Source of the DNA: Nitrobacteraceae bacterium AZCC 2146
GTDB lineage: Bacteria > Pseudomonadota > Alphaproteobacteria > Rhizobiales > Xanthobacteraceae
Direction: 5' to 3'
NCBI GenBank assembly: GCA_036924855.1
Contig: JBAGRP010000001.1
Location: 2,604,001 to 2,668,000, forward strand
Length of the DNA: 64,000 bases
The notes beneath the pieces were generated by a model. That model saw only the letters and a list, made by a program, of their open reading frames with translations, had not been told where the DNA came from and made no database searches. The stretch's first letter is position 1; the number at the start of each line of letters is the position of its first letter. Below are positions 17,336-26,946 of the stretch, piece after piece. Made by a program: the position numbers and the translations under genes.

Positions 17336-17883
17336 TCCCTGGTCATCCCGCTGTCAGTTCCAAGAATGGCCTGCAGCACCTTGTCGGGATCGTCGCGATC
17401 GATCATCCCGCTGAGAAACCGGCCGACGGCATCGACCTCGTCCGGCTTGAAATCCCGCAGCGCGCGGGTGATGCGGTCGGTCTGCAAACCGGCCAGTTGC
17501 GCCACCAGCGCTTCGCCTTTGGCGGTGGCGAAAAGAAGACGCTGCCGGCGGTCGGCGGCGCCGGACTTCTGCACGATATACCCTTCGTCGAGCAATTGCT
17601 TGAGAACCCGCCCCAGCGACTGTTTTGTGATCCGCAGCACGTCCAGCAGATCGGCGACCTTGAGGCCGGGGTAGCGGTGCACGAAGTGGACGACGCGGTG
17701 ATGGGCGCGGCCGAAGCCGAACTGATCCAGCACGTGATCGGGGTCGCCGACGAAGTCGCGATAGGCGAAAAACAACAGCTCGATGATGTCCCAACGCGGC
17801 GACAGGCCGGCCGGGCCGGACGCCTGCCCCGACTTCGCCTCAAGCGATCGTGAAGCCGCGCTTCTGGAATTTACGTCAACCAT
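17332..17883 (-). CDS. MarR-family transcriptional regulator (PetP-like)
   Basis: A 183-residue winged-helix MarR protein: the recognition helix region ITKQSLGRVLKQLLDEGYIVQKSGAADRRQRLLFAT is clear, flanked by dimerisation helices. An upstream in-frame ATG at 17922 would add 13 residues; the 17883 start is chosen because the extension lacks family similarity, though neither has a strong ribosome-binding site. It overlaps the response regulator (ATGA), so the three regulatory genes form an operon divergent from ilvE. Confidence 0.88.
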   Translation of the reverse strand: MVDVNSRSAASRSLEAKSGQASGPAGLSPRWDIIELLFFAYRDFVGDPDHVLDQFGFGRAHHRVVHFVHRYPGLKVADLLDVLRITKQSLGRVLKQLLDEGYIVQKSGAADRRQRLLFATAKGEALVAQLAGLQTDRITRALRDFKPDEVDAVGRFLSGMIDRDDPDKVLQAILGTDSGMTRE

Positions 17884-17889
17884 ATTGAC
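17875..17889. promoter_or_regulatory. 15-bp palindrome over the MarR-type start codon
   Basis: GTCAA-CCATA-TTGAC is a perfect 5-bp inverted repeat with a 5-bp centre. The centre contains the complement of the ATG at 17883. Size and symmetry suit a MarR dimer, which could repress its own translation start or promoter. Short palindromes occur by chance, so this is a candidate only. Confidence 0.35.
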
Positions 17890-18086
17890 ATATCTTGGTT
17901 TCAATCTTACAAAAGAAGCCATTCCGACGAAATATTAGAACTTTCGCCGGCCCGACCCGAAAGGGCCGATTTGAGAAGCATACTGGACTGGGCGCATTGC
18001 GAAAGCGGTTTTGCGACCTGTCCGGACTTGACGTAGAACCAGCCAGCGCGGCCGTCAGGCGCCAGGCTAATCCGGGAGAGGGTTCC

Positions 18087-19202
18087 ATGGGAGTTTCGTT
18101 CGATAAAATCGACGGCGCCGCGACGTGGTTGAAATTCGAGATCCAGTCTGCGACGAATCCGACGTCTGAAAAGGAGCGCGCCGCAAGGCTCGTGGACCCG
18201 GGCTTCGGCCGGATTTTCACCGATCACATGGCTCTGGTCCGCTACAGTCAGGCGAAGGGCTGGCATGGCGCGCGCGTCGAATCGCGTGCGAATTTCCCGC
18301 TCGATCCAGCCACAGCCGTCCTGCACTACGCGCAGGAGATTTTCGAAGGCCTCAAGGCCTACAGGCGCGACGACGGCGGCGTGAACCTGTTCCGCCCCGA
18401 CGCCAATGCCCGGCGCTTCCGCAATTCGGCCGAGCGCATGGCCATGGCGCCGCTGCCCGAGCCTGTGTTCATCGAAGCGGTCGAGCAACTCGTGCGCATG
18501 GACCGCGACTGGATACCCGGCGGCGAAGGCAGTCTCTACCTGCGGCCCTTCATGATCGCGAGCGAGATCTTCCTCGGCGTGAAGCCTTCGGCGGAATACA
18601 TCTTCGCCGTCATCGCCTCGCCGGTCGGCTCCTATTTCAAGGGCGGACCTGCGCCCGTGTCGATCTGGGTGTCGGAGAACTACACACGCGCCGCGATCGG
18701 CGGCACCGGCGCCGTCAAATGCGGGGGAAACTACGCCGCGAGCCTGCGCGCGCAGGCCGAGGCCATCGATCACGGCTGCGATCAGGTCGTTTTCCTCGAT
18801 GCGGTCGAGCGCCGCTATATCGAGGAACTCGGCGGCATGAACATCTTCTTCGTGTTCGACGACGGTTCGCTGCTGACGCCGCCGCTCGGCACGATCCTGC
18901 CGGGTATCACCCGCGATTCGATCATCGCGCTCGCGAAGGATTCCGGCACGCGCGTGCGCGAGGAGGCCTACACGATCGACCAGTGGCGCGCCGACGCCGC
19001 CAGCGGAAAGCTGAAGGAGGCCTTCGCCTGCGGCACGGCGGCCGTCATCTCGCCGATCGGCAAGGTATGTTCCGCGAGCGGCGATTTTCTCATCGGCGGC
19101 GGCGCGGCCGGCCCCGTCGCGATGGGGCTGCGCAAGAAGCTGGTCGACATCCAGTACGGTCGCGCGGCCGACCCGCACAACTGGATCAGAGAGGTCCTGT
19201 GA
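18087..19202 (+). CDS. ilvE: branched-chain amino acid aminotransferase
   Basis: A 371-residue class IV PLP-dependent aminotransferase that interconverts Leu, Ile and Val with their 2-keto acids. Seen: HYAQEIFEGLKAYR, the long form's SLYLRPFMIASE, the PLP Lys in GAVKCGGNYAASL, EELGGMNIFFV and GTILPGITRDSI. The ATG at 18087 follows GGGAGAGG; the frame is open to 17895 without similarity. A terminator follows. Confidence 0.96.
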   Translation: MGVSFDKIDGAATWLKFEIQSATNPTSEKERAARLVDPGFGRIFTDHMALVRYSQAKGWHGARVESRANFPLDPATAVLHYAQEIFEGLKAYRRDDGGVNLFRPDANARRFRNSAERMAMAPLPEPVFIEAVEQLVRMDRDWIPGGEGSLYLRPFMIASEIFLGVKPSAEYIFAVIASPVGSYFKGGPAPVSIWVSENYTRAAIGGTGAVKCGGNYAASLRAQAEAIDHGCDQVVFLDAVERRYIEELGGMNIFFVFDDGSLLTPPLGTILPGITRDSIIALAKDSGTRVREEAYTIDQWRADAASGKLKEAFACGTAAVISPIGKVCSASGDFLIGGGAAGPVAMGLRKKLVDIQYGRAADPHNWIREVL

Positions 19203-19257
19203 CCGGCGCGCCGAAGGCCGCGGCTTAAACGCCGAGCGCTTCAAGACGACACATGCT

Positions 19258-19285
19258 GCAGCCTTTCGAGGCTGCGGCTTTTTTC
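19258..19285 (+). terminator. intrinsic terminator after ilvE
   Basis: GCAGCCT-TTCG-AGGCTGC (19258-19275) with a UUCG-type tetraloop is followed by GGCTTTTTTC. It ends one base before the stop of the convergent MATE gene. Confidence 0.88.
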
Positions 19286-20683
19286 TTAGCTGGCAGGCAC
19301 CAGCCCGAGTTGTTCGCGCCGGGTCCAGCGCCACAGCATCACCGGCGCCACGGCTGACAGACCCGCGACCAGTCCGATCCAGATGCCGATCCCGCCGAAG
19401 CTCAGCTTGAACGCCAGCAACAGGCTTAGCGTCATGCCGAAACCCCAATAACCCATCGCCGCAAAGATCATCGGCATGCGCGTATCCTGCAATCCGCGCA
19501 GCATACCGGCCGCAACGGCCTGCGCGCCGTCGGCGACCTGGAACACCGCCGCGCAAAACAGAAACGACATCGCCGTCTCGACAACCACCGTGTTGGCGGC
19601 ATCATTGAGATCGATGAACGCGCCGATCAGAAGCCTCGGCGCAAATAACATCAGCAGGCTCATCGACGCCATGAACGCGACGGCAAGACCGAACGCGGTC
19701 CAACCCGCTCGCGTGATGCCATCCCGGTCGCGCGCTCCCCGAGCACGGCTGACACGCACGGTTGCTGCCTGGCTCAGCCCCATCGGCACCATGAAGGTTA
19801 CCGATGCGATCTGAATGGCAATCGTATGCGCGGCGATCGCAGCGGTGCCGAATTGTCCCATCAGAAACACGGCGGCGTTGAACACAGTGATCTCGAACGC
19901 CAGCGTCGCGCCGATCGGCAGGCCGAGCCGCCACAGCTTGGCGAAACGTCGCCAATCCGCCCGCCACCAATTGCCAAAAAGATGGTAGCGCCGGAACTTC
20001 GGATGCAACGCGACGACCAGCGCAAACACGACAAACAGAAAGGCATTCGACAGCGCCGTGGCCAAACCAGACCCGCGCAGGCCGAGTGCCGGAAGTCCAA
20101 GATGGCCGAATACCAAAACCCAGTTGGCTGCGATGTTGAACAGGATCGTGATGCCCGTCACCGCGAGCGCCCACATGGGACGCTGCAGCGCCGCCACGAA
20201 GGAGCGCAATACGACAAAGCCGAGCGCGGGAAGGAAGCCCCATTGCACGATGCGAACGAAGGTTTGAGCATCCGCAGCGATCTGAGGCTCCTGGCCAAAC
20301 AGCAACAGGATCGGCTCGGTGTGCCAAAGCACGATCCAGGCTGGCACAGAGACGATCACCGCCGACCACAAACCCTGCCGAAACGTGCGTCGGACATCAC
20401 GCACCATATGCAGTTTGCGGCCGACGGCCTCCGCCATCAGCGGCGAAGTCGCCGTCATCAATCCAATCGCGAAGATCAAGAACGCGAGGTAGAGATTGAC
20501 GCCAAGCGCCGACGCCGCCAGTGCGGACGCGCTCAACCGGCCGAGCACGATCACGTCCGTCGTCGTCAGTGCGATCTGCGCCAGACTGGTCAGCACCAGC
20601 GGCCAGCCAAGCGCCAGCGTCGCCCGCAACTCGGCGAACCACAGATCGCGCGTCGACGCCCTCTGACCGACAGCCAGCAGCAT
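19286..20683 (-). CDS. MATE-family multidrug/sodium antiporter (NorM-like)
   Basis: A 465-residue polytopic protein with about twelve hydrophobic segments in two homologous halves, typical of MATE exporters in the inner membrane. Characteristic stretches include LGWPLVLTSLAQIALTTTD with the following ALAASALGVNLY in the first half, and PMGLSQAATVRVSRARGA in the second. Expected to use an ion gradient to expel cationic drugs; actual substrates unknown. It is convergent with ilvE and 145 bp downstream of the prmB stop on the same strand. Confidence 0.93.
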   Translation of the reverse strand: MLLAVGQRASTRDLWFAELRATLALGWPLVLTSLAQIALTTTDVIVLGRLSASALAASALGVNLYLAFLIFAIGLMTATSPLMAEAVGRKLHMVRDVRRTFRQGLWSAVIVSVPAWIVLWHTEPILLLFGQEPQIAADAQTFVRIVQWGFLPALGFVVLRSFVAALQRPMWALAVTGITILFNIAANWVLVFGHLGLPALGLRGSGLATALSNAFLFVVFALVVALHPKFRRYHLFGNWWRADWRRFAKLWRLGLPIGATLAFEITVFNAAVFLMGQFGTAAIAAHTIAIQIASVTFMVPMGLSQAATVRVSRARGARDRDGITRAGWTAFGLAVAFMASMSLLMLFAPRLLIGAFIDLNDAANTVVVETAMSFLFCAAVFQVADGAQAVAAGMLRGLQDTRMPMIFAAMGYWGFGMTLSLLLAFKLSFGGIGIWIGLVAGLSAVAPVMLWRWTRREQLGLVPAS

Positions 20684-20827
20684 GGGATCCTTCGATTGAC
20701 ATCAATCGGCGCGACGGCGAGACGCCGCATCAAACCGTGCCCGGCAGCAATGTCGGACATTCACACATCAAAACTCGCGTGATGGCGCTATGATAGACGC
20801 GCTGTACTGTTTTGACCAGCCGCGGAA

Positions 20828-21820
20828 CTAACCCGCCGCGCGACCTTGCAGCGCAGCTGCAGACACCCAGAACACCTCGCCTTCGGAGTCTTCGGTATCC
20901 AGCCAGATCAGCGGCAGATCGGGAAAGGCTTCATCGACATTTTCGCGACCGCGCCCGATCTCGCACAGCAATCCGCCATGCGGATTCAGATGATCGCCAG
21001 CTTCCTGCAAAATGCGCCGGATGATATCGAGCCCGTCGTCGCCGCCGTCGAACGCCATCTTCGGCTCGGCCCGGCATTCGTCCGGCAGATCCGCCATGCC
21101 CTGCGCATCGACATAAGGCGGGTTGGTGATGATCAGATCGTAGCGGGTGTCGCCGAGCGGCTTGAACAGGTCGCCCTTGTACAGCGTGATGCGTTCATCG
21201 AGCCCGTAATCGGCAACATTTCGCGCGGCGACGGCAAGGGCGTCCTTCGACAGGTCGACGGCATCGACCTGGGCGTCAGGAAAGGACTGGCTCGCGAGAA
21301 TCGCGATGCAGCCCGAACCGGTGCAGAGATCGAGCACGCTTTCGATTTCCGCGGGATCGTCGATCAGCGAACCGCCCTCGCCGTCGTCACCGCTGAAATG
21401 CGAATCCAGCAATTCACCGATGAACGAGCGCGGCACGATCACGCGCTCATCGACATAGAACGGCAGGCCGCGCATGTAGATCTTGTTGACCAGATAGGCC
21501 GCAGGCTTGCGCGTCGAAACGCGGCGATCGATGACGTTGAGGATTTTCCGGCCTTCGGCCGCCGTCACCCGCGCGATGGCAAAGCTCTCGAACTGGTCGG
21601 GATGCAGATGCAAAATCTCGCAGACGATGAAGGCCGCCTCTGCCACCGGATCGGTGGTGCCATGGGCGAACGCCAGTTTGGCTTCGATGAAGCGGCTGAC
21701 GGCATAGCGGACGTAATCGAGCAAAGTGACCAGTTCACCCACCGCGACCTTTGGCGCTTTCACAGCGACCGGCTTGCGCTTCAGAGGCGCCCTGGTTTTC
21801 GCCAGCATTTTCTTGGCCAT
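20828..21820 (-). CDS. prmB: 50S ribosomal protein L3 N5-glutamine methyltransferase
   Basis: A 330-residue HemK/PrmC-family methyltransferase. The catalytic NPPY is in IITNPPYVDAQGMADLP, SAM motif I is VLDLCTGSGCIAILAS, and FYVDERVIVPRSFIGELL is the PrmB-type loop, favouring PrmB over PrmC. The ATG is at 21820; a TTG at 21823 is unlikely. The start overlaps the moaE stop (TGATG), so it is the last gene of a pgsA-moaD-moaE-prmB run. Confidence 0.92.
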   Translation of the reverse strand: MAKKMLAKTRAPLKRKPVAVKAPKVAVGELVTLLDYVRYAVSRFIEAKLAFAHGTTDPVAEAAFIVCEILHLHPDQFESFAIARVTAAEGRKILNVIDRRVSTRKPAAYLVNKIYMRGLPFYVDERVIVPRSFIGELLDSHFSGDDGEGGSLIDDPAEIESVLDLCTGSGCIAILASQSFPDAQVDAVDLSKDALAVAARNVADYGLDERITLYKGDLFKPLGDTRYDLIITNPPYVDAQGMADLPDECRAEPKMAFDGGDDGLDIIRRILQEAGDHLNPHGGLLCEIGRGRENVDEAFPDLPLIWLDTEDSEGEVFWVSAAALQGRAAG

Positions 21821-22299
21821 CAATCTTTGTCCCAGCGCGCGGCAGCTTCGTCATCGTCGGTCTTCGCCGCGACCCAGCCGGCGCCGTCGGCGGTCTCCTC
21901 GCGCTTCCAGAACGGCGCGTGGGCCTTGAGATAATCCATCAGAAACTCCGCGGCCTGAAAGGCCGCCTGCCGGTGCGCCGACGCCGTCAGCACCACCATG
22001 ATATTTTCGCCGGGCACGATGCGCCCGACCCGGTGAACGATCGTGACACCGGTGAGCGGCCAGCGCGCCATCGCTTCCTCGGCGTGGCGCGCGATCTCCG
22101 CTTCGGCCATGCCGGGATAATGCTCCAGCATCAGCGCCGTGGTGGCATCGCCGGCTCCCAGATTTTCCTGCCCGCCCCGGCAGATACCGCTGAAGGTGAC
22201 GACCGCACCGATGTCGGTGCGGCTGTTGGTCAGCGCAGCGATCTCCTGCGCGACATCAAAATCGGCGGTCTGGATCCGGATGGTCACGGCAGCGGTCAT
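21820..22299 (-). CDS. moaE: molybdopterin synthase catalytic subunit
   Basis: A 159-residue MoaE that inserts dithiolene sulfur into precursor Z with thiocarboxylated MoaD. Seen: GAVVTFSGICR near residue 33, ALMLEHYPGMAEAEI, HRVGRIVPGENIMVVLTASAHR and the active-site lysines in YLKAHAPFWKRE. It starts 23 bp after moaD. Confidence 0.96.
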   Translation of the reverse strand: MTAAVTIRIQTADFDVAQEIAALTNSRTDIGAVVTFSGICRGGQENLGAGDATTALMLEHYPGMAEAEIARHAEEAMARWPLTGVTIVHRVGRIVPGENIMVVLTASAHRQAAFQAAEFLMDYLKAHAPFWKREETADGAGWVAAKTDDDEAAARWDKD

Positions 22300-22322
22300 G
22301 CAATCATCGCAGCGTTGTAAAA

Positions 22323-22574
22323 TCAGCCGCCGGTCATCGGCGGGAAGAACGCGATCTCGCGGGCGCCGGCAATGGCCGCGTCCGGCCGCACATGGGTGTG
22401 GTCGATGGCGGCGCGGATCACCTTCGGCGCCTCGAAGGCATAGGCGTACTCATCGCCGCGCGTGGTCAGCCAGCCGATCAGGTCGCCGACGGTTTGTACC
22501 GCGGCCGGCGGCTCGATGGTTTCCTCGGCCTTGCCGATGCGCTCGCGCACCCAGGCGAAATACAGCACTTTCAT
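22323..22574 (-). CDS. moaD: molybdopterin synthase sulfur-carrier subunit
   Basis: An 83-residue ubiquitin-like protein ending in the required Gly-Gly (FFPPMTGG), which is adenylated and thiocarboxylated before delivering sulfur to MoaE. The N-terminus MKVLYFAWVRERIGK is typical. Its start overlaps the pgsA stop by 4 bp (ATGA) and moaE follows, so the pair is expressed together. Confidence 0.96.
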   Translation of the reverse strand: MKVLYFAWVRERIGKAEETIEPPAAVQTVGDLIGWLTTRGDEYAYAFEAPKVIRAAIDHTHVRPDAAIAGAREIAFFPPMTGG

Positions 22575-23182
22575 GCATCCTCCTCGATGAGGTGATGAAT
22601 GCCGGCGCGGAAATAGTCATAACCGGTGTAGATGGTGAAGATCGCCGAGAGCCACAACAGCAACAGGCCGAGCTGGGTGGTGAACGGGATCACCTGGTCG
22701 CCGGCCTCGCCCGCCAGCAGGAACCCGATCGCGATCAGCTGTGCCGTGGTCTTCCATTTCGCCAGCCGCGTCACGGGCACGCTGACGCGCAGCGCGGCGA
22801 GGTATTCGCGCAGCCCCGACACCAGGATTTCGCGGCACAGGATCACGATCGCGGCCCACAGCGTCCAGCCGTGGATAATACCATCAGCAGCCAGCATCAG
22901 CAGGCAGGACGCCACCAGCAGCTTGTCGGCGATCGGATCGAGCATTCGGCCGAACGCCGAATGCTGGTCCCAGATCCGCGCGTAATAACCATCAAGGAAA
23001 TCGGTGACCGCGGCGCCAATGAAGACGGCCAGAGCGACCCAGCGCAGCCACAACGGACCGTCCATGATGGCCTGTACGTAGATGCAGCCGACCACCACCG
23101 GGATAGCGGCGATGCGGGCGTAGGTCAGCATGTTCGGCAGGGACATCGCAGAATTCGCGGTCCGTCGTGTGGTCACTGTCAT
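22571..23182 (-). CDS. pgsA: CDP-diacylglycerol-glycerol-3-phosphate 3-phosphatidyltransferase
   Basis: A 203-residue inner-membrane CDP-alcohol phosphatidyltransferase that makes phosphatidylglycerol phosphate. The full signature D-x2-D-G-x2-A-R-x8-G-x3-D-x3-D is present (DFLDGYYARI...GRMLDPIADK). Four or so membrane helices. The ATG at 23182 is chosen; an ATG at 23146 (MSLPNMLTYARI) is also possible and closer to the conserved domain. It follows uvrC at about 110 bp on the same strand. Confidence 0.94.
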   Translation of the reverse strand: MTVTTRRTANSAMSLPNMLTYARIAAIPVVVGCIYVQAIMDGPLWLRWVALAVFIGAAVTDFLDGYYARIWDQHSAFGRMLDPIADKLLVASCLLMLAADGIIHGWTLWAAIVILCREILVSGLREYLAALRVSVPVTRLAKWKTTAQLIAIGFLLAGEAGDQVIPFTTQLGLLLLWLSAIFTIYTGYDYFRAGIHHLIEEDA

Positions 23183-23292
23183 CCGTCTTACCAATACTGC
23201 CAAAGCGCGGAGGTCAACCGCCCCCGGTGCCGCCAGACACCTAGTTTACCGCAAAACCATCGCAACCCCACGACGGCGGGATTACATCGCGT

Positions 23293-25377
23293 TCATCTCG
23301 GCGCCGGCTGGGCGTGGAAAAAGTCGAAAATCTTGCGCGCGCTTTCGGCCGAGATGCCGGGAACCTTGCCGAGATCTCCGACCGAGGCCCGCTCGATCTC
23401 CTTCAGCGTTCCGAAATGGTGCAGCAGCGCCCGCTTGCGGGTCGGGCCGATGCCTGGGATTTCCTGCAGGCCGGCCTCGCGGATGTCCTTCTTGCGCAGC
23501 GTACGGTGCGAGCCGATCACAAAGCGATGCGCCTCGTCGCGCAGCCGCTGGATGAAATACAGCACGGGGTCGCGCGGCTCGAGCTTGATCGCCTCGCGGT
23601 CCGGCATGAACAGGGTCTCGCGGCCGGCGTCGCGGTCCGGCCCCTTGGCCACCGCCATCAGCGTCACCCGCTTGAGGTCGAGATTCTCGAAGATTTCCTG
23701 GACGGCATTGAGCTGACCGCGGCCGCCGTCGATGATGACGAGATCCGGCCACAGCGGCACGTCGTCATCCTTTGACTTGGCCATCTCGCCTTCCGCGGGC
23801 GGCGTCAGCAGCCGCTTGAAGCGGCGCTGCAGCACCTCCTTCATCATCGCGTAGTCGTCGCCCGGCGTCAGGCCCTCCGACTTGATGTTGAACTTGCGAT
23901 ACTGGTTCTTGATGAAACCGTCGGGGCCCGCAACGATCATCGCGCCGACCGCATTGGTGCCCTGGATGTGGCTGTTGTCGTAGACCTCGATCCGCTTCGG
24001 CACGTCAGGCAGGCCGAGGGTGGTGACCATGCCCTCCAATAGCCGTGTCTGCGTCGCGGTATCGGCGAGCTTGCGGCCGAGCGCCTCGCGCGCATTGGTC
24101 AGAGCGTGCGTTACCAGTTCCTTCTTCTCACCACGCTGCGGCGTCAGCACCTCGACCTTGAAGCCGGCCTTGATGCTGAGCGCACTGGCCAGCACCTCGG
24201 CATCCTCGATGGCATGCGACAGCAGCACCATCTTCGGCGGCGGCTTGTCGTCGTAGAACTGTGCCAGGAACGAGGACAACACCTCCTCCGGCGTGAAGGA
24301 TTTTTCGGCGCGCGGAAAATATGCCCGGTTGCCCCAATTCTGCCCGGTGCGGAAGAAAAACACCTCAACGCAGGAATAGCCGCCCTCCTGGTGGATGGCG
24401 AATACGTCGGCCTCCTCCACCGTGCGCGGGTTGATGCCCTGCTGCGACTGGATCGCCGACAGCGCCGCCAGACGGTCGCGATACAGCGCCGCGCGCTCGA
24501 AAGCGAGATCGTTGGAGGCCTTCTCCATCTCGCCGGCGAGCAGCTGCTTCACCGCACGGCTGCGGCCGGACAAAAAGTCCTTGGCCTCGCGGACCAGCTC
24601 GGTATAGCCGGGGAAATCGATCTCGCCGGTACACGGGCCGGAGCAGCGGCGGATCTGATACAGCAAGCACGGCCGGGTCCGGCTCTCGAAGAAGGAATCG
24701 GTGCAGGAGCGCACCAGGAACGCGCGCTGCAGCGCGGTGATGGTGCGGTTGACCGCGCCGACCGAGGCGAACGGCCCGAAATAGCGGCCGGGCCGCGACT
24801 GCGCGCCGCGGTGCTTCAGGATCTGCGGCGCCCAGTGATCCCCGGAGATCAGAATGTAGGGAAACGACTTGTCGTCGCGCAGCAGCACGTTGAAGCGCGG
24901 CCGCAGCTGCTTGATCAGATTGGCCTCGAGCAGCAGCGCCTCGGTCTCGGTGGATGTCGAGATGATCTCCACCACCACGGTCGCCGCGATCATCCGCGCG
25001 ATCCGCATCACATGGCCGGTCGGCCGGGCATAAGAGCTCAGCCGCTTCTTCACGTTCTTGGCCTTGCCAACATAGAGCACGTCGCTGGCGGCGTTCAGCA
25101 TCCGGTAGACGCCGGGCGAGGTCGGGGCGTGCTTCACCGCATGCTCGATGGCGGCGCGGCCGATCGCCAGCGGTCCCTCGGGGACCGGCTCGCCGGAATC
25201 GTCCGCGATATCCGGCAGCGCTCCGTCTTCCTCGTCCTCGACCGTGGCCGTATCCGGGTCCAGATCCCCGGACGCCTGGACCGATGCCGGAATGTCGCGC
25301 AGGGCTCCGGTTGCGGAACGCGGCTCCGTCACGGAATCGGCCGGCGCCTGAGGCGGTTCGGTGGGGTCTTGAATCAT
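23293..25377 (-). CDS. uvrC: excinuclease ABC subunit C
   Basis: A 694-residue UvrC (dual incision in nucleotide excision repair). After an acidic, low-similarity head of about 75 residues come the GIY-YIG domain ([10 protein letters not shown]...[13 protein letters not shown]), UVR motif region ([21 protein letters not shown]), the C-terminal RNase H-like nuclease ([20 protein letters not shown]) and a terminal helix-hairpin-helix ([15 protein letters not shown]). The head is longer than in most UvrCs; an internal start is possible but GIY-YIG is complete either way. Confidence 0.96.
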   Translation of the reverse strand: MIQDPTEPPQAPADSVTEPRSATGALRDIPASVQASGDLDPDTATVEDEEDGALPDIADDSGEPVPEGPLAIGRAAIEHAVKHAPTSPGVYRMLNAASDVLYVGKAKNVKKRLSSYARPTGHVMRIARMIAATVVVEIISTSTETEALLLEANLIKQLRPRFNVLLRDDKSFPYILISGDHWAPQILKHRGAQSRPGRYFGPFASVGAVNRTITALQRAFLVRSCTDSFFESRTRPCLLYQIRRCSGPCTGEIDFPGYTELVREAKDFLSGRSRAVKQLLAGEMEKASNDLAFERAALYRDRLAALSAIQSQQGINPRTVEEADVFAIHQEGGYSCVEVFFFRTGQNWGNRAYFPRAEKSFTPEEVLSSFLAQFYDDKPPPKMVLLSHAIEDAEVLASALSIKAGFKVEVLTPQRGEKKELVTHALTNAREALGRKLADTATQTRLLEGMVTTLGLPDVPKRIEVYDNSHIQGTNAVGAMIVAGPDGFIKNQYRKFNIKSEGLTPGDDYAMMKEVLQRRFKRLLTPPAEGEMAKSKDDDVPLWPDLVIIDGGRGQLNAVQEIFENLDLKRVTLMAVAKGPDRDAGRETLFMPDREAIKLEPRDPVLYFIQRLRDEAHRFVIGSHRTLRKKDIREAGLQEIPGIGPTRKRALLHHFGTLKEIERASVGDLGKVPGISAESARKIFDFFHAQPAPR

Positions 25378-25695
25378 GGCCCTGATTTAAGCGTTGCGGC
25401 GGGTCATCGCCAGCGGCAGCCGGCGGCGGAGCGGGGATAAGACGGCGCCTTCGGGCAGCCCGGCGCGCATCGCAGCCGCGCGCCGGCTTTCAAACCAAAA
25501 TGCGCCGGCCGCCGCAAGTAAGACTTTTTTAACGCCAATCCGGCGCGAAAAGCGTGCCTTAAGAACTGCTTAAGCTAAAACTCTCGATAAATCCTACCGA
25601 TAAAAGATCGAATTCCGTAACCCTAAGGCTTCGTTCAGGCACGCCTGAAACAGCCCTGCGGGCACGGGAAGTACAGCGTTTTTGGAGAGTTTGAG
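25378..25695. promoter_or_regulatory. divergent uvrC/omp intergenic region
   Basis: A 318-bp gap between divergent uvrC and the barrel-protein gene. The half near omp is AT-richer and has two CTTAAG sites (in GTGCCTTAAGAACTGCTTAAGC, 25554-25574), which could be part of a promoter or regulator site. GGAGAG precedes the omp ATG by 6 bp. I see no reading frame or stable RNA structure and could not place -35/-10 elements with confidence. Confidence 0.4.
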
Positions 25696-26316
25696 ATGAG
25701 CAAGTTAGCGTTCGCGGCAGTCGCCTTTACGGCTGCGGGTTTGGCGACGGCAAGCGCGGCGGATCTGCCGTACCGGTCGCGCGCGCCCTACACAGTGAAC
25801 CAGCCGCTCAACGGGTACAGCTGGGCCGGCCCCTATCTCGGCGGCACCCTCGGCTACGAATGGGGCAGCGTTTCCAACAGCGGAGCCAAGCCGTCCGGCG
25901 TCGCCGGCGGCGTGACCGGCGGTTACAACTGGCAAAGCGGCCAGGTGGTGTTCGGTCTCGAAGGCGATCTGCAGGGCACCGGCGCGGACGACCGCTTCGC
26001 CAACTACAAGTTTTCGAACCCCTGGTTCGGCACCGTGCGCGGTCGCCTCGGCTACGCTTTCAACAACATCCTGATCTACGGCACCGGCGGTCTCGCCTTC
26101 GGCAGCCTGGAGGCCGAACTCAATGGCCTGCAGCAGTCGCAGACCTCGGTCGGCTATGCCGTAGGCGCCGGCGCCGAATTCGGCATCTACCAGAACTGGA
26201 CCGCCAAGATCGAATATCTCTACGTCAATCTGTCCAGCAACAACTATACGCTCACCGGCGCCAACAACGGCCTCGACTTCGGCACCGTCCGCCTCGGCGT
26301 GAACTATCACTTCTGA
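25696..26316 (+). CDS. outer-membrane beta-barrel protein, Omp25/31 type
   Basis: A 206-residue exported protein: signal peptide (cleavage after ATASA-A near residue 21), then ADLPYRSRAPY, the typical mature N-terminus of Rhizobiales Omp25/Omp31 proteins. Eight alternating strands follow (GPYLGGTLGYEWG, VTGGYNWQSGQVVFGLEGDL, TVRGRLGYAFNNILIYGTGGLAFG, WTAKIEYLYVNL) and the chain ends FGTVRLGVNYHF with the C-terminal Phe needed for BAM recognition. Probably structural or adhesin-like. Own terminator downstream. Confidence 0.92.
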   Translation: MSKLAFAAVAFTAAGLATASAADLPYRSRAPYTVNQPLNGYSWAGPYLGGTLGYEWGSVSNSGAKPSGVAGGVTGGYNWQSGQVVFGLEGDLQGTGADDRFANYKFSNPWFGTVRGRLGYAFNNILIYGTGGLAFGSLEAELNGLQQSQTSVGYAVGAGAEFGIYQNWTAKIEYLYVNLSSNNYTLTGANNGLDFGTVRLGVNYHF

Positions 26317-26347
26317 TCCAGGTCAGAAGACGTAGCGACACCAACCT

Positions 26348-26375
26348 CCCGGCCGTTCGCGGCCGGGATTTTTTT
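26348..26375 (+). terminator. intrinsic terminator after the omp gene
   Basis: CCCGGCCG-TTCG-CGGCCGGG (26348-26367), an 8-bp stem with a TTCG loop, is followed by a run of T (ATTTTTTTG). It lies 32 bp past the stop at 26316. Confidence 0.93.
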
Positions 26376-26385
26376 GCAGCTAGTC

Positions 26386-26420
26386 GTAGTCCGAATGAAG
26401 CGCAGCGAAATCCGGGCTAC
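26386..26420. repeat. degenerate palindromic repeat, family B
   Basis: The sequence reads GTAGTCCGAATGAAGCGCAGCG followed by AAATCCGGGCTAC. The right arm ATCCGGGCTAC pairs imperfectly with the left. It belongs to the same family as the element at 60052-60170, a TAGCCCGGAT-type repeat frequent in Bradyrhizobium-like genomes. Confidence 0.6.
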
Positions 26421-26436
26421 TTGTTGGCGATCGCCG

Positions 26437-26652
26437 CTACGTCGTAATCACCAGATTGACCGCCTTGGGGCCCTTGCCCTTCTTGTCGGGCTCGACCTCG
26501 AAGGTGATGCGCTGTCCTTCGACCAGGTCCTTCAGGCCGGCGCGCTCGACCGCGGTAATGTGCACGAACACATCGCGCCCGCCGTCGTCCGGCTTGATGA
26601 AGCCGTAGCCGCGCTCGCCATTGAAGAACTTGACCGTACCGCTCATGCCCAT
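26437..26652 (-). CDS. CspA-family cold-shock protein
   Basis: A 71-residue single cold-shock domain, binding single-stranded RNA/DNA through RNP1 (NGERGYGFIKPD, slightly variant) and RNP2 (DVFVHITAV). Two candidate ATGs lie at 26652 and 26646; the first has GGAGGAG at proper distance. The frame is open to 26757 but that part is not family-like. Acts as an RNA chaperone, whether or not cold-induced. Confidence 0.94.
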   Translation of the reverse strand: MGMSGTVKFFNGERGYGFIKPDDGGRDVFVHITAVERAGLKDLVEGQRITFEVEPDKKGKGPKAVNLVITT

Positions 26653-26946
26653 CGGGAAGCTCCTCCCCCGCATTACTCCGCCGCTACGCTTGCGCGCATC
26701 GGCCGATCGGACATTCACTTCACGAAGCTCGCACTTCCCGGAAAGCTTGGCCTTCACGGCGGACCCGGCGACAATCTCCGGTCCGTCAAAATCATCGAGG
26801 CCTTGTCACTCCGCCGCCCCCATTCGCGGAAGCGGAACGTAAAGCCAGTCCCAATGAAGGCAGCATAATACGGTTCCCAGCGGATTGACTACCGCTGAAA
26901 TACACTTTTCGCGCGTCGCCCTTTGGTAGCTGGCCGCTTCGATAGT

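Noticed and set aside
15199..17883. Regulatory operon as part of a cytochrome bc1 locus
   Set aside because: The PetP/PetR resemblance suggests this, but no petABC genes lie in the window, so only a family-level statement is kept.
17907..19556. 549-codon open frame antisense to ilvE
   Set aside because: It is the shadow of a well-supported aminotransferase; no domain in the translation and composition is that of a complementary frame.
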